Below, one piece after another: positions 16,081 to 27,539 of a stretch of DNA of 64,000 nt. The notes beneath the pieces are model-generated. The model saw only the letters and a list, made by a program, of their open reading frames with translations, was not told where the DNA came from and did not search any database. Each line of letters starts with the position of its first letter. The stretch's first letter is position 1. Origin of the DNA: Micropterix aruncella. Its lineage: Eukaryota; Arthropoda; Insecta; Lepidoptera; Micropterigidae. The translations under genes and the position numbers were made by a program. Location of the stretch: NCBI GenBank assembly GCA_944548615.1, contig OX155961.1:33703134-33767133 (forward strand). The letters run 5' to 3'.

Positions 16081-16811
16081 CTGCATAACTTTACTATTAT
16101 ACTATATAATATGATATAAGATATTAAACAAAATGTACTATATTGTAATATAATGCAAAAGAATAATACTATAATATATTTAGATCGTTATATTTATATA
16201 TTTGTGTATGTATGTATATGTATGTGTGTATGTGTATATGTATCTATATGAGTACCTACGTCAGTTAGGCTTCTCCACCTAAGTCAGAAAGTAAGTCGTA
16301 TGCCCAGATACAGGCTATATTTGGCCTAGTTGGGTATACGCTGAGCATGGTCATGTGAATGTGGGCCGTTGTTTCTTCGCACCATTACTTGTTATGACCA
16401 TTTTTATGCGTTTTATAATTATGTTTGATACAAATAAATAAATAAATAAATAAATAAATACTTGCGAACCTATTTTCAAATTGTTTTGGTTTGAAAATTT
16501 TGCAATTTGAAAAATTCAGCAATAATGAAAATTTGTATTAATTTATTATCATAAACATTTATAGTATTTTTGGCCATCGATAAAGGTCATTAAAAGCTTT
16601 GTCTTTTATAAATTCTTCTGTTCAGTGGCTATATCAACCCTATAAATAAGATAAAAACGAATTCGCTGCGTGAATTTTGTAGCACCAGACGTTTCGGGGA
16701 CGTTGGAGCCGCCGCTGATTTTTCTGTACTCTCTGGAGCAGCGGTGAAGATTTCTCCTTTTCTTCCAAACCAAAAAATAGAATGTTTTTTTCTCTTCTAT
16801 TCCTTATCTAA

Positions 16812-17479
16812 TGCTAGGGGGAGCTAATGGGCCCTTGCTGAGTTGGCCACGAAGACCCATTCTGTTTCAGGGTCGGTCACACTCACGGGTCAACACCCAT
16901 CCGATGGCCTCCACGCATGGGTTGCGAGCCTGGGTAGGACACTGGGTCAACCAGTCTCCCCTGGGAATCAATCCTCTGGCGCTCCTGGACGGTCTGCGCA
17001 CCGAGCGGCGCAAGCCAATCGATTGTGCTCTCCGACTAACAATCGGGGGAGTCTGGGAACTGTATTGTTTCCTATAGAGCGGGGGTAGTTGTCTACCTTA
17101 CGGCGACTGCTCTTGAAATGACCATTGGCCATCCCGGTTCAGAGTCGGGCAAAGGACGCCTTGGTCCGCGATAGATTCGGTATACTCCGTTTCACCGCTT
17201 CGTAAGGGAGAGGACCGCGCAAGCGACCTCGAACTCGGAACCAATCGAGAGACCGGAGAAATCTGGTCACAATTGGTAGTTAGGGCGCGAGTGCCGCCCG
17301 CCAGGTAACATACCTGGCTACTCGCGGTAAGGCGTTGGTCTCTAACGGGTTGTGGCGTAGCTAGACGTCGGATTTGTTATGTCCAAAGTCTTCTACGCTC
17401 ACTGCACGGTCGATAGAACGATGAATCGTTAAAACGTCCTGCGGTGACGGGTTCGCCCGTTGTGGTTGACATCTCAATA
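16812..17479 (+). mobile_element. GC-rich retroposon of unknown family, copy B, complete with 14-bp target duplication
   Basis: The 668-bp GC-rich insert is flanked by the direct repeat TATTCCTTATCTAA at 16798-16811 and 17480-17493, a length typical of target-primed retroposition. The element starts TGCTAGGGGGAGC and ends GTTGACATCTCAATA, with no poly(A). A hairpin ACGGG-TTCG-CCCGT lies at 17447-17460 near the 3' end. A frame of about 80 codons (16843-17088) is shared with copy A, but no known protein domain is visible. I found no convincing tRNA-type A and B boxes. It could be a SINE-like family or a short deletion derivative of a LINE. Confidence 0.72.
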
Positions 17480-17493
17480 TATTCCTTATCTAA

Positions 17494-18270
17494 ATAATAA
17501 ATCTTTTTTTCAGCATTTCTTTTACATTTTTCATAATTTTTTGTCCTCTATATTACTAGTACCTATATGTATTTTTCATAATGGTTGTTATTTTTCATTC
17601 ATTTTTCGAATATAATATTTGTTTGTTTCTTCATTTCTATTCTCATTTGGTCGAAAAGTAATTTCAATTGTCCCTCCCTTTTGGTACTTTGTGCAGTAGC
17701 AACACTGATGCGTGTTTGACGTGTGCGGATGACGGATCTTCGTGGATGGTCGCTGTCGATTTCGATGATGACTCCCTGTTCGTATAGTCCCAGAATATTA
17801 TGGGCACGAAATGGTGGGCACAAAATGGTGTTTCTATGGTTATCTTCACTATTTTTTCATCAAGGTGTTCCGTGTCACTGGATGTTGTTTACTATGGCAG
17901 TTGTCCCAATGGCGTTGACAAACTAGTGTTTCTCAATTATTTCCGACCGGCGAGTTGCAGGTTAATGTTTACTTTTTGGTAACCGGTAGCCGAACTATGT
18001 GTCGTTTTCTTCAATTTTAATTAGTGAACAATTCCTTCAAATTCTTTATTTATGTATTTCTTTATGAAGCTCTTCCAGTAATTAATTATTTTGATTATAG
18101 ATGGCGCGATGAGTATCACTCGTGAAGTTGATATGAACCGCCGATAAATGGCGCGATCTGGTTTTCGCTCAATTTTTATTTTTATTATTGTTTTTGCGAG
18201 TACGAGTTATTTAGTTCAAGTTCTACTCGAAAGATAGCGATGAAAATTAATTCTAATCACAGAAAAAGTT
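17494..18270. other. Spacer, no gene recognised
   Basis: AT-rich with a GC-richer part at 17680-17990 that gives short open frames on both strands without recognisable domains. Possibly an old element remnant. Confidence 0.35.
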
Positions 18271-18274
18271 TTCT

Positions 18275-18350
18275 CGCAGCTGGATCGAACTCATGACCGC
18301 TTGTAATAGAACGTGGTGTTGTTACCACTCGCTCAACAGACGATCTGGAG
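18275..18350 (-). repeat. tRNA-like segment, possibly a tRNA-derived SINE remnant
   Basis: On the minus strand a stretch resembling an A box (TTGAGCGAGTGGTAAC, 18321-18336) is followed about 40 bases on by GAGTTCGATCC (18282-18292), close to the B-box consensus GGTTCGANTCC. A full cloverleaf does not form by eye, so it is not called a tRNA gene. Confidence 0.35.
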
Positions 18351-18744
18351 GAAATCGCTATTACAGCTGCTATATACCAGATCGTATGAATTTTATTCTG
18401 CCACTTCTTATATCAAATGTTCGCAGATTGGGGGTATGCTGATATCCAGTTTTAGTTAAAGTACGATCATAAATGGTCAAAAATGCAATGGTCAAAAATA
18501 CGGCAAAAATGGTCAGAAATACGGTACATACGTCAAAGTATTCCTTTTTAGGCACTGCACACTGTCGGATCACGGCATTCGTGTTGCAATAACACAAAAT
18601 TTAACAAAATTTTATCACTTTAACTATTTTTAATTTTGTTAAAACTGGAGCCACAAGAAAATAAGGTCAGTTTACTTCCCTAGCAGGCAGATTATGATTA
18701 ATTACAGTTTAATCGTCCTTAAATATTAGAATGAATATCATTAA

Positions 18745-19049
18745 CCCGTTGAGTCTGAGTCAACCAAATCTGGTCGCGAAATAATTATCCATTGAGTACG
18801 AGTCGACCAAATCTGGTCGCGCGTTTTTTTCACTTCTTTGACGTTCTCATATTTATTCATAATTATCTAATTGTTTTACAAAATGATATTACAATATTCT
18901 ATATTCGAAATTTCAATGCAATCATTGTGCAGTTGTTCTTTTTATGATTGGTGTAGTAGTTTCGTAGTTATAGTACTTTAAGTCGATGTCGCCGAAAATC
19001 CTGCAAAAGAGACAGATGCATCCATGAAAATACCCATTTACTCCAAGGG
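18745..19049. mobile_element. Candidate TTAA-flanked MITE (piggyBac-like)
   Basis: Flanked by TTAA at 18741-18744 and 19050-19053. The ends read CCCGTTGAGT on the left and, from the other strand, CCCTTGGAGT on the right. Left subterminal sequence contains AACCAAATCTGGTCGCG and a near copy GACCAAATCTGGTCGCG about 40 bases further in. No transposase. Confidence 0.4.
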
Positions 19050-19053
19050 TTAA

Positions 19054-19470
19054 TGGTCGTTTAATTATGAGCTGCACTTTCTGCATTATAAACTTCAAAG
19101 AGCTCATGAACCGCATTGACCATTTTATGAGTAATATCAAAATTTTGGTACACAGAACCTTTAGTAAGGCTTTGAGTGGACACATCGTAAAAAGGCGAAT
19201 CCCTGAAAAAAGAAAAAAAATATGTAAACTTTTAGGTTAGTCTTTAAAAAATCTTATTGTCAAAGTGGGGGGGAATGTGTGGTGCAAGATGAGAGGCTAG
19301 CGGTTCTGGTCGAGGAATCGGGATAGTTGGTCTTTCTAAGTACTGATGGGAGAGAGCATTATTTGTGTGTTTATTAACCGACTTCAAAAAAAGGAGGAGG
19401 TTATCAATTCGGTTGTATTTTTTAAAATGTTTCTTACCTCACAACTCCGTCATTTATGAGCATATTTCGA
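19054..19470. other. Spacer with a short dispersed-repeat fragment
   Basis: At about 19358-19440 the sequence contains AACCGACTTCAAAAAAAGG and GAGGTTATCAATTCGG, which I recall as a common dispersed repeat in moth and butterfly genomes (recollection, not checked). No gene. Confidence 0.35.
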
Positions 19471-19479
19471 ACAGACATC

Positions 19480-20162
19480 GAGAGACATCGAGAGACATCG
19501 AAAGACGTTTCATGACTTGTGAAATGCTCCTTCGCCGTCAAAAACGAAAAGGTTTTCTCCGCCGAATAATCACCGGCGACGAAAAGGCGATCTTTTACGA
19601 GAACCCCAAACGCAAAAAATGTCGCTAGTACCCCGGCGAATCACTTCCATCGAACTCAACAGCCACGCCGACGAGAGACTTCCACGGATCCAAGGTAATG
19701 CTTTGCATTTGGTGGGACCAAAAGTGTGTCATCTATTACGAGCTGCTGAAACCGGGAGAAACCTTCACAGGCGATCGCTATCGAGCTCAGCTCAAGAATT
19801 TGAGCGATGCTTTGAAGATAAAACGGCCGGAATACGCTAAAAGGCACGACAAGGTAATTTTCCAGCATGACCATGCTCGACCACACGTCATGATGCAGGT
19901 CAAAAACTTCCTGGAAACGCTTTGCTGAGACATCCTACCTCACCCGCCGTACTCCCCAGATATTGTGCCATCCGACTACTATTTGCTCCGGTCAATGGCC
20001 TATGGCCTTTCCGAGCAGCGCTTCCAGTCTTTCGAGGATTTTGAAAAATGACTGGATTCTTGGATAGCCTCCAAGGACGAAGACTTCTACCGCCGGGAAA
20101 TCTGAATCTTGCCAGAAAGATGGGAGAACGTAATAGCTAGCGATGGACAATACATTGAATGA
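19480..20162 (+). pseudogene. mariner transposase remnant, copy 1
   Basis: The C-terminal two thirds of a mariner (DD34D) transposase can be read with frameshifts near 19615 and 19690: RRFMTCEMLLRRQKRKGF, ITGDEKA (first Asp; the usual Trp is Ala), VMLCIWWDQ, ELLKPGETFTGDRYR, FQHDHARPH (second Asp), HPPYSPDIVPSDYYL (third Asp), WIASKDEDFYRR, LPERWENVIASDGQYIE. In-frame stops occur at about 19926, 20049 and 20103. The N-terminal DNA-binding part is missing, so the copy is dead. A micro-repeat GAGACATC is present at 19480-19505. Confidence 0.88.
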
Positions 20163-20778
20163 AATGCACTTTCCAATTTGCTTCGAAATAAATATTAAAT
20201 ATCACAAAAAAAACGAAGTTTTCAATTCAAAGATCTAATATTTAAAATTAATAAAAGCATTAGGGTTTTCGATTAGCCATATTTAAGAAGAGTCCGAACT
20301 TCAAAACTCCGAAAAGGCTAATAATTGAGGTAAATTGTAGTAGTCAAAGATATTCTAGATAAATAGATGTTTCCAGTGGTAAATAGGTTATTGCTATCGG
20401 GGAGGTGGGCCCAACGTCCCTTACATTTTTGCACATTGTCCACTTTGTAGGCCTTTCTCTTCTTAAGATGAGCAAAGTATGTACTTTGTGATGAAATACT
20501 TTAAAACGATTTTAGGGAATGCAATAATCAGAAATTAAGTCTTAACGACTTAACTGTTTGACGCAGAAATCGCTCAAAAACTAAGAGCGATAGACAGACA
20601 GATTTTGCATTATATTAAAATGCAGGGAAGAGCTGTTTAGATAAATGATAGATAAGGAAAAAAAAATACGTGTGACACTCGGGGACTGCCGCGGTAAAGC
20701 TATTGCATAGCATTTTTAACAACCTTTGCAATTATAATTATTTATTTATTTTATTTTTTCTGATATCAGATAACTGCG

Positions 20779-20866
20779 CTCTATCGGAAAACGTTGAAAT
20801 TATTCCGAATCATTTGCGGCTGCGGAAGCAAATGATTCGGAATAATTTAAACGTCTTCCAATAGAG
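20779..20866. repeat. Large hairpin: 39-bp inverted repeat, three mismatches
   Basis: Arms 20779-20817 and 20828-20866 around a 10-base loop; AATTATTCCGAATCATTTGC faces GCAAATGATTCGGAATAATT. No coding content. May be the core of a fold-back MITE; the near-palindrome AGCTATTGCATAGC occurs 80 bases to the left (about 20698) and its complement at about 21242. Confidence 0.7.
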
Positions 20867-21724
20867 GGCTGCGTACGAATTTTTTATCCGATAAAGCAAA
20901 AAAACCGTATTATTGGAAAAAAACCGTAGATAAAAAGATAGATAATTAAATTATCTTTAAAATTGTGCAGGTTTCATAATAATACGCCACATAGTATTTG
21001 CGTAGTAGTCGTTTTTGTGTTCGGTTAGACCTAATTTCACTAATTAATTACACTATGTAATATGAACAAAATCTAAAATATTCAAAGGTTAGAATATTAG
21101 GAAAATGTTCTTGTTTAACATATATTTTTTTCGAATCGTAAGCAGACCTCGTTTAGACGTAATTATCAGTTTAAAATCATTAATTTTCGTTAAGAAATTT
21201 CTTTATTCGGTCGCCGCGCTGGCCTACTAGGCCCGCGATAAAAGCTATGCAATAGCTTAAAAATTATTTTTCAGGTAAGTGTTTAAAAAAAGTGCTACTT
21301 TCCATTGGTTATCGACATATATTATATTATATTTTTTATTACTTGTAAGATATTGATAAATAATTTAGTTAAATAAATTAATTAATCAGAATGTTTGCTA
21401 GCAGAAAGTAAGTGAGGGATATATTATCATATTTTGTATAAACAGCGTGAGTAATTCTAAATTAATTGCTGTATTGATTGCCATTTTTAAAATGATATCA
21501 ATAAAAGTAATTGACACTTAATTTAAGTAATGTCTTTCTTTTGAAGATATGTCTTTTACATTATTTAAAAGTCTTTTAAAAAAGTTAGGACATTTTGGAT
21601 TATATATTTTAGTCTCTCGTGGTTTCTTGGCATTCGTTGGTATTCATTTGTACCTCTTTAATATAGTTTTTTTAAGCTTCTATAAATTAATTACCCTTCC
21701 TGATATAAAAATTTGCTGCTGTAA

Positions 21725-24700
21725 ATGAAGAAAATCATGAGTATTTATAGTTATAAATCTTTAACTGATAAAATTTTCAATGCATTAATTGTGTTGTTCG
21801 CAATCAATAAAGCCCGGATTATAAATAACGTCGCCATTCAAGTCAGCTTATTTTACAAGTGCTATTGTATAATAGTCATTGGATTCATGATGTTCCTGAA
21901 GTTCGCCTTCTTTCCGCTATACGCCATGCACAAAACATCGTTTTTGGGAAACGTTAGCGATATGATCTTGCGCTCATTGATGGCAATTTACGTCACACTT
22001 GCTGTTATGCTCAACATTATACAAAGCCGTTTGAATATACGCTTCGTCAGCTGTATCAAAGACCTTAAAAATTTGGCAAACCACTCTGTTTTGAGTAACA
22101 TGGATTCATTTGCATTAATTATAAAGATCTTTGTCATGTTTTTCTTAGTTCTTGAAGTATCTATGCTTGGATTCTACCTTGGATATGGCTACATTAGATA
22201 TGGAGTTTTTATTTCGACATTCTGTAATTTTGTAATCGATTTAAAAATGCTGCAATTCTTTGACGACACGCTGTTGATTACATTGAGTTTGAATGACTTC
22301 AAACTGCAGCTGCTGAATCACTGGAAAGTGACATGCAAGAATATTATTAAAACAAAAAAAGACATTTTTAGAACCACGAATTTCCTAAATATAAAGAATT
22401 TTATAACAGTTCTAACTGTATTACCAGTTAACATAGAAAGAACGACAAGTCACAAAAACACTGACGTCAAATATTTCACGCAGGTGTATTTGAAGGTTTA
22501 TGAGGCAAGCGCTTTGGTAAATTCTATGAATAGTCTACAGGTATCTATAAGTTATTTTTTTTAATTTAAAAGTACTAATATATTAAGCTATATTTAAAAA
22601 ATAATAATTGCACACTTCTCTCTAGTCTTTATATAGTATTCATTACAAGTTTTCGCCATTAGTTTATATATCTTGAGATTCTTGATCTTAGAGACGGTTA
22701 TAAAGTAATCCAATTTCTTAACATCATCCTTCTTCTCAGATATCCGTTATCATCTTGCAAGCCGTCAACAAATCGCTATTTCGGAAAGTGTTCCTGAATG
22801 TTTGTTTTAATTAATCCGGTATCACCGAACTTTACATGTTCAAAATAGCAATTCAGATCTCGATTTTTTTTCTCTCCCAAGAGTCTTTATATCGTATGCA
22901 GAGCGACATATATATTTTTATATTAATCGTAACATAGAAATTGAATTGACGACAAAATAGCTTATAACAACAATTATAACATGTGGAAACAACAATATAG
23001 AAAGTCTAATGAGAAAATGATAAAAATCAATAAAATAAGAAACTAAGGATATTGAAAACTTGAGGTAAATATTTTAAGTTTTGATATCAAGTAACCTCAT
23101 TGACAACAAAATAACATATAACAATAATCGAAACAGTATAATTAAAAACAATATAGAAAGTCTAATGAGAAAATGATAAAAATCAAAAATATAAGAAACT
23201 GAAGATAATGAAAATTAAGGTAAATATTTTAAGTTTTGATATCAAGTAGCCTCATCCAGCTTTCGGTCGGTGGTAAAGTGAAGCTGCAGTGGACTGAACG
23301 GCAGCGCTGCAGTCGCACGCGGGGGATTCTCCGAACCCATGCATTTCGGCGCATCTAACGTGGTCTGTGTGGATGGCCATCTCGAATCCAGGCTGGCGGG
23401 TGGTTGAAATGAGACTGTGACCCTATAGACCACCCCTCACAAGACTCCAAATTATTCGATGCGAGGTGGTGGTAACTTACGAGTTATCACCGTATTTAAA
23501 GGCGGTTTTGATGAAGCAGAAGATATTTATTGATTGAATCGATTGAATATTGGCAGTTATAACGCTTGCCGAACAGGCTATGTAATCGCGGATGTAGTGA
23601 CTCACGGGCCGAATGACTGAATTAGTGAATGAATGCTTTGGTCGCTTTTTGGCCGGTTTATATAGGCCGTGAAATGATGCAATTTGAAATATTCTGAGTA
23701 AAAGTATTGTTTCATCGTGCTGATTCATAGCTGCACGAGTCAAAATAATAGCTGAATTGTGTCAGTGGATTTCACTGGAAATCGATGCATTTGTTAGGTT
23801 CTTAAGGACCGTATGTAGTGGACTTAAGGTCCGTTCATCGTACAAGACCATGTTCATCCACCCCGCTGCTGGTCCATTCTGTCTGCCAGGCGGCTCCAGG
23901 ATTGAACCTATTGGCGAGAAGTAATCGGCTGATTCCCACGGAGGGTTTCAGAAGTTCGGGCGTTATTTGCCAATGGATAATTTCGAGTCGGAGTGAAGTG
24001 GTAAATTCGTATTTCGACCGGATTTTGTCCACGCTCTGCACAGAACAGTCTGGCGTCGAATATGTGAAGGTTCAATGGTACACAGTGTTAATAACAATTC
24101 AGTTGGTGTGCTCTGAAGTGTGATGAGCATGGTCTGGTTAAGGTGACATGATACCTGAGAACGACCTTATCTGAAGAATTTTAATTTTATGATTTTTTTG
24201 AAATATATAAGCATTAATTTAAATATGTTTCTAAGCGAATCTCTCGATAAGGAACCAATTTACAATTTGGACTCAAATTAGTTGCTCATTGCCTTGGACA
24301 TGAAGGCTTTAAACTGATTTCAAAAACTTTCAGACGCAATTACTCCTGCTATATAAGCGGTGAGTGTGTTTTATTAAAATTTTATTACATCGACTGGTTA
24401 ATTCTCTAGCGTCGCGCTTAGCTACATTTTTTTATTTAGGCCTTAAATTAATTAATATTATTTAGCGCTCTGAAGGTTACACTAAATATACTTTGTCATT
24501 AACACCCTTATAGGTACCACAACTGCGCAAAGATAGTTATTCTGTGCTAGCGCTGAGATACAAAGTTTAGTATGCGTCCGGTCGCCGGCGCGAGCGACTT
24601 GGAATCGTGTCTGACGCTTCTTCAACGCTGGATTTTTATTGGTCGAACCGTTCGAAATTGACTACGCCTATTTCTTCGCGTATTCGCCCATTTCGGATAT

Positions 24701-25539
24701 TTTTCTGAGGTCCCATGTCGCCTTAAGCTGAACATCAACTTTGTGAGCATGAGCGCTGTTAAGCCAATCGGGCGATGCATACTCGGCAGCCGAATACACT
24801 AGTGCGACGGACGAGATTCTCATGGTGTTAAGAAACTGAACACTTTGAGAGCTCTCTTCGCGACCAAAGGGGCATTTTCGATTTCTACAGTCTGCGATTG
24901 AAGGGATATTTTATTAAAGAATATATAATTTTTTTATTACAGATAATATTTTTCCTTTTGCAAGCTTCTTGTGTCCTGATAATAAATTTTGCCCAAGTGA
25001 TACATTTCCAGGTATAAAATAAAAATATATTTAATACGTTTTATAACTTCACTAATTATTGTTTTTTTCAGACTAATAGCTTGGTTAGGCCAATCATCTG
25101 TCTCTTACACCACTTATTAATATTCGGACTCGAAATACTGGCCTGCAATCTACTCAAACAAGAATATATGGATTGTTATTCTGTTGTAGATATCCTTTTA
25201 GTGAAGCAAGAAATGAGTAGGCATACACTGTAATTTTTTGAAATATCGAATTTTACTCAGTTACTATATTTATTTATTTATTTACTATAATTACGTAGTT
25301 AGTAAATAAAATTACTATTGGGTTACTACTGTTACTTTAATTCTGTATTGATTATAATTTATTCAATTTCAGACGTGAGCGAAGCAACTGAACTGCGTTA
25401 CCTGAAAACATTGATGAAACATTATAAAGTCAAAATATTGATTTTCAATTTTTTCGACGTTGATATCGGTTTGGGTATGATGATTTTAGGCAATATCATG
25501 GCTTTTGTTTTTGTTTTAATACAGTTTGATAAGAAATAA
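21725..25539 (+). CDS. Gustatory receptor, complete, four exons
   Basis: Exons 21725-22540 (816 nt), 24943-25011 (69), 25072-25216 (145) and 25373-25539 (167, stop TAA 25537-25539), all with GT donors and AG acceptors; 398 aa. The product is strongly hydrophobic with about seven candidate membrane segments (for example IIVIGFMMFLKF, FVMFFLVLEVSML, FVFVLIQF). Residues shared with the downstream receptor include AI(N/D)KARI near the N-terminus, FCN.VIDL..LQ...D in the middle, and DCYS plus the C-terminal IQF. Insect GRs sit in dendrites of gustatory neurons as odd-topology seven-pass channels; ligands here are unknown. I took the ATG giving MKKIMSIYS; the inner ATG four codons on is possible. 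No defects seen. Intron 1 (2.4 kb) carries repeats and an unidentified insert. Confidence 0.86.
22948..23252. repeat. Two-copy tandem repeat in receptor intron 1, period about 155 bp
   Basis: GATATCAAGTAACCTCAT at about 23080 recurs as GATATCAAGTAGCCTCAT at about 23235, and AATATAGAAAGTCTAATGAG recurs at the same spacing. Copies are about 85-90 percent alike by eye. Confidence 0.75.
23253..24140. other. GC-richer insert in receptor intron, unidentified
   Basis: About 0.9 kb with composition unlike the surrounding intron. It has short open frames on both strands but no domain. A possible promoter-like TTTATATAGGCCG occurs at about 23657. Probably an old mobile element; no terminal repeats found. 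Confidence 0.35.
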
Positions 25540-25612
25540 TTTAGGTGAATTGTTTTTCGTAATATTTATTAGTTTCTACATTTTTTAGTTAACCTATATT
25601 GTTAACCTACTA

Positions 25613-26920
25613 CTCTGTCTAAAAAGTACCGGGAATTATTAAATAAAACACACAATTTTCGTTTAATCGTCAATGTTAATTTTATCACCTTCAAAGAAGT
25701 CCCCATTTGATGCAACACACATTCTCAGCGTTTTTACCAATCTTCAAAACACTTTTTGTAGGCGTTTTTCGGTATAGCCTTCAATTCCTTCCACGAATTT
25801 TCTTTAATGGACTCTATGGACTCAAAACGGGTACCACGAAGAGGCAATTTTAGTTTTGGAAACAGAAAGAAGTCTGACGGGGCCAAATCTGGTGAATACG
25901 GTGGTTGATCAATTGTATTTGTCGCGTTTTTGGCCTTAAATTGGGTCACAATTGCTGCTCTATGCGACGGTGCATTATCGTCGTGGAAAATCCACGAATT
26001 GTTGATCCACAATTCAGGCCGTTTTTGACGGATTTTCTCACGTAAACGCTTTAAAACGGCCAAATAATATTCCTTATTGACCGTTAGTCCTTCTGGGACG
26101 AATTCGTAATGGACTAAACCGCGAATTTCAAAGAAAACAATGAGCATCACTTTGAGTTTTGAACGACTTTGTCGTGGTTTTTTCGATTTTGGCCCGTTTT
26201 TTGTCCTCCACTCTGACGCCTGTTGACTTGTTTGCATATCAAATTCATAGACCCATCTCCAGTTATAATGCTTTCTATGAATGTGGGATCAGAATCGACA
26301 CGATCCAGCATGTCTAAAGAAGTTTGTTTGCGGTACTGTTGTTGTAGAAAATTCAACTCCTTTGGAACGAACCGAGCGGTGATGCGTCTCATGCCCAATT
26401 TATCTACCAAAATCGAGCGAATGGACTCATGGAGACTTCAGGTTCAGGTCATGTGCTATCTCTCTTAAGCTGGAATAGCGATTACGGAGCACAATTTCCT
26501 TGACTTTTTCGATATTTTTTCTTTTGAAGAGGTCGAAGGTCGCCCGGAACGAGGGTTGTCTTCGATGATCTCTCGGCCCTCCTTGAATGCTTTGTACCAC
26601 TCGTAGATCCGTGTTTTGGATAGAACTGATTCACCATAAGCCTTTTCTAACATTTTTAGGGAATTGGCCCACGAAAATACTTTCGCAAAACAAAATTTAA
26701 GGCAAACTCTTTGTTCAATACTTTGGTTCGTTGTGAAAATCGTGACGCACTACTAAGGTGTACAATTTAATTGCTGTTCTAATCTAAACGGCTGACAGTT
26801 CGCGCGCATTCTAGGCATAGAGTAAATAAAGAAAGTTCTACCAAATTAGGTTTTTTTTTTTTTAAATCATTAACAGAATCTTTTTAAATTCTAAATTCCC
26901 GGAACTTTTTAGACAGAAGG
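25613..26920 (-). mobile_element. mariner element, copy 2, full length (1308 bp)
   Basis: Terminal inverted repeats: the left end contains TGTCTAAAAAGTACCGGGAA and the right end, on the other strand, TGTCTAAAAAGTTCCGGGAA. TA dinucleotides flank both sides (25611-25612 and 26921-26922). Length is typical of mariner. The transposase inside is broken. Confidence 0.85.
25734..26653 (-). pseudogene. mariner transposase, copy 2, frameshifted
   Basis: Three minus-strand frames together cover most of the protein: 26653-26480 (helix-turn-helix part: KTRIYEWYKAFKEGRE, NPRSGRPSTS), about 26440-26200 (ITARFVPKELNFLQ, IITGDGSM with the first catalytic Asp) and about 26190-25734 (FHDDNAPSHRA, second Asp; PPYSPDLAPSDFFLFP, third Asp). 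Breaks lie near 26470 and 26180. The three catalytic Asp residues of the DD34D set survive, but the frame does not. It differs clearly from mariner copy 1 and belongs to another subfamily. Confidence 0.87.
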
Positions 26921-26922
26921 TA

Positions 26923-27535
26923 TATCAAATGAAAATAATAATTAAAAAAGTTTTAATTACTTTTTTATCATTATATATTTACCTTTTACATAGACATTTA
27001 CATTTATTTATACATTCACATATAAACATACATACATATGTATAAGCATCTATTCAATAAATATATTATTTATTTTTTTGTTTATTCAATGTAAAAGCAA
27101 TCGTAATTTAAATTTACAATAAAGAATTCGTCAAACAATATAAAACATTTATCATAATTATATTTCGAAATCTGATAGTAATAGAGGAAAGAAATGCTGC
27201 TCTTCGGGATTTTACAACGCCACTGAGCATACGCCTGTATCTAAATGTTATTTGTCTGTTATTGTTATTTGTCTAAATATTAGCGATTTATTTGTGCGTT
27301 TATTTTTTATAGAGTAGAAAGAAATGAAAATAATTCATAAGTGTTTAGATATAAGCAGGTATATATGTTTTGTTATGGATAGAAATATATTTGAAATAAT
27401 TTCTTTTTATATAAAATAGGATACGTCAATACGTAAGTGAAAAACAAGGACACAAAAAAGGTGATTATTTTAATATATTGTTAGATAAATAATGCAGTTT
27501 TCTTTTACTGAAATAATATTTCGTATTACAAAATT
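26923..27535. other. AT-rich intergenic spacer
   Basis: Simple AT-rich sequence; no gene or element recognised. Confidence 0.4.
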
Positions 27536-27539
27536 ATTT

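Noticed and set aside
18275..18350. True tRNA gene
   Set aside because: A-like and B-like boxes are present, but acceptor and anticodon stems do not pair by eye, so only a tRNA-like remnant is reported.
24590..24900. Extra receptor exon or promoter in the GC-richer patch before exon 2
   Set aside because: No homology to receptor peptide and no matching exon in the paralogue, whose intron lacks this patch.
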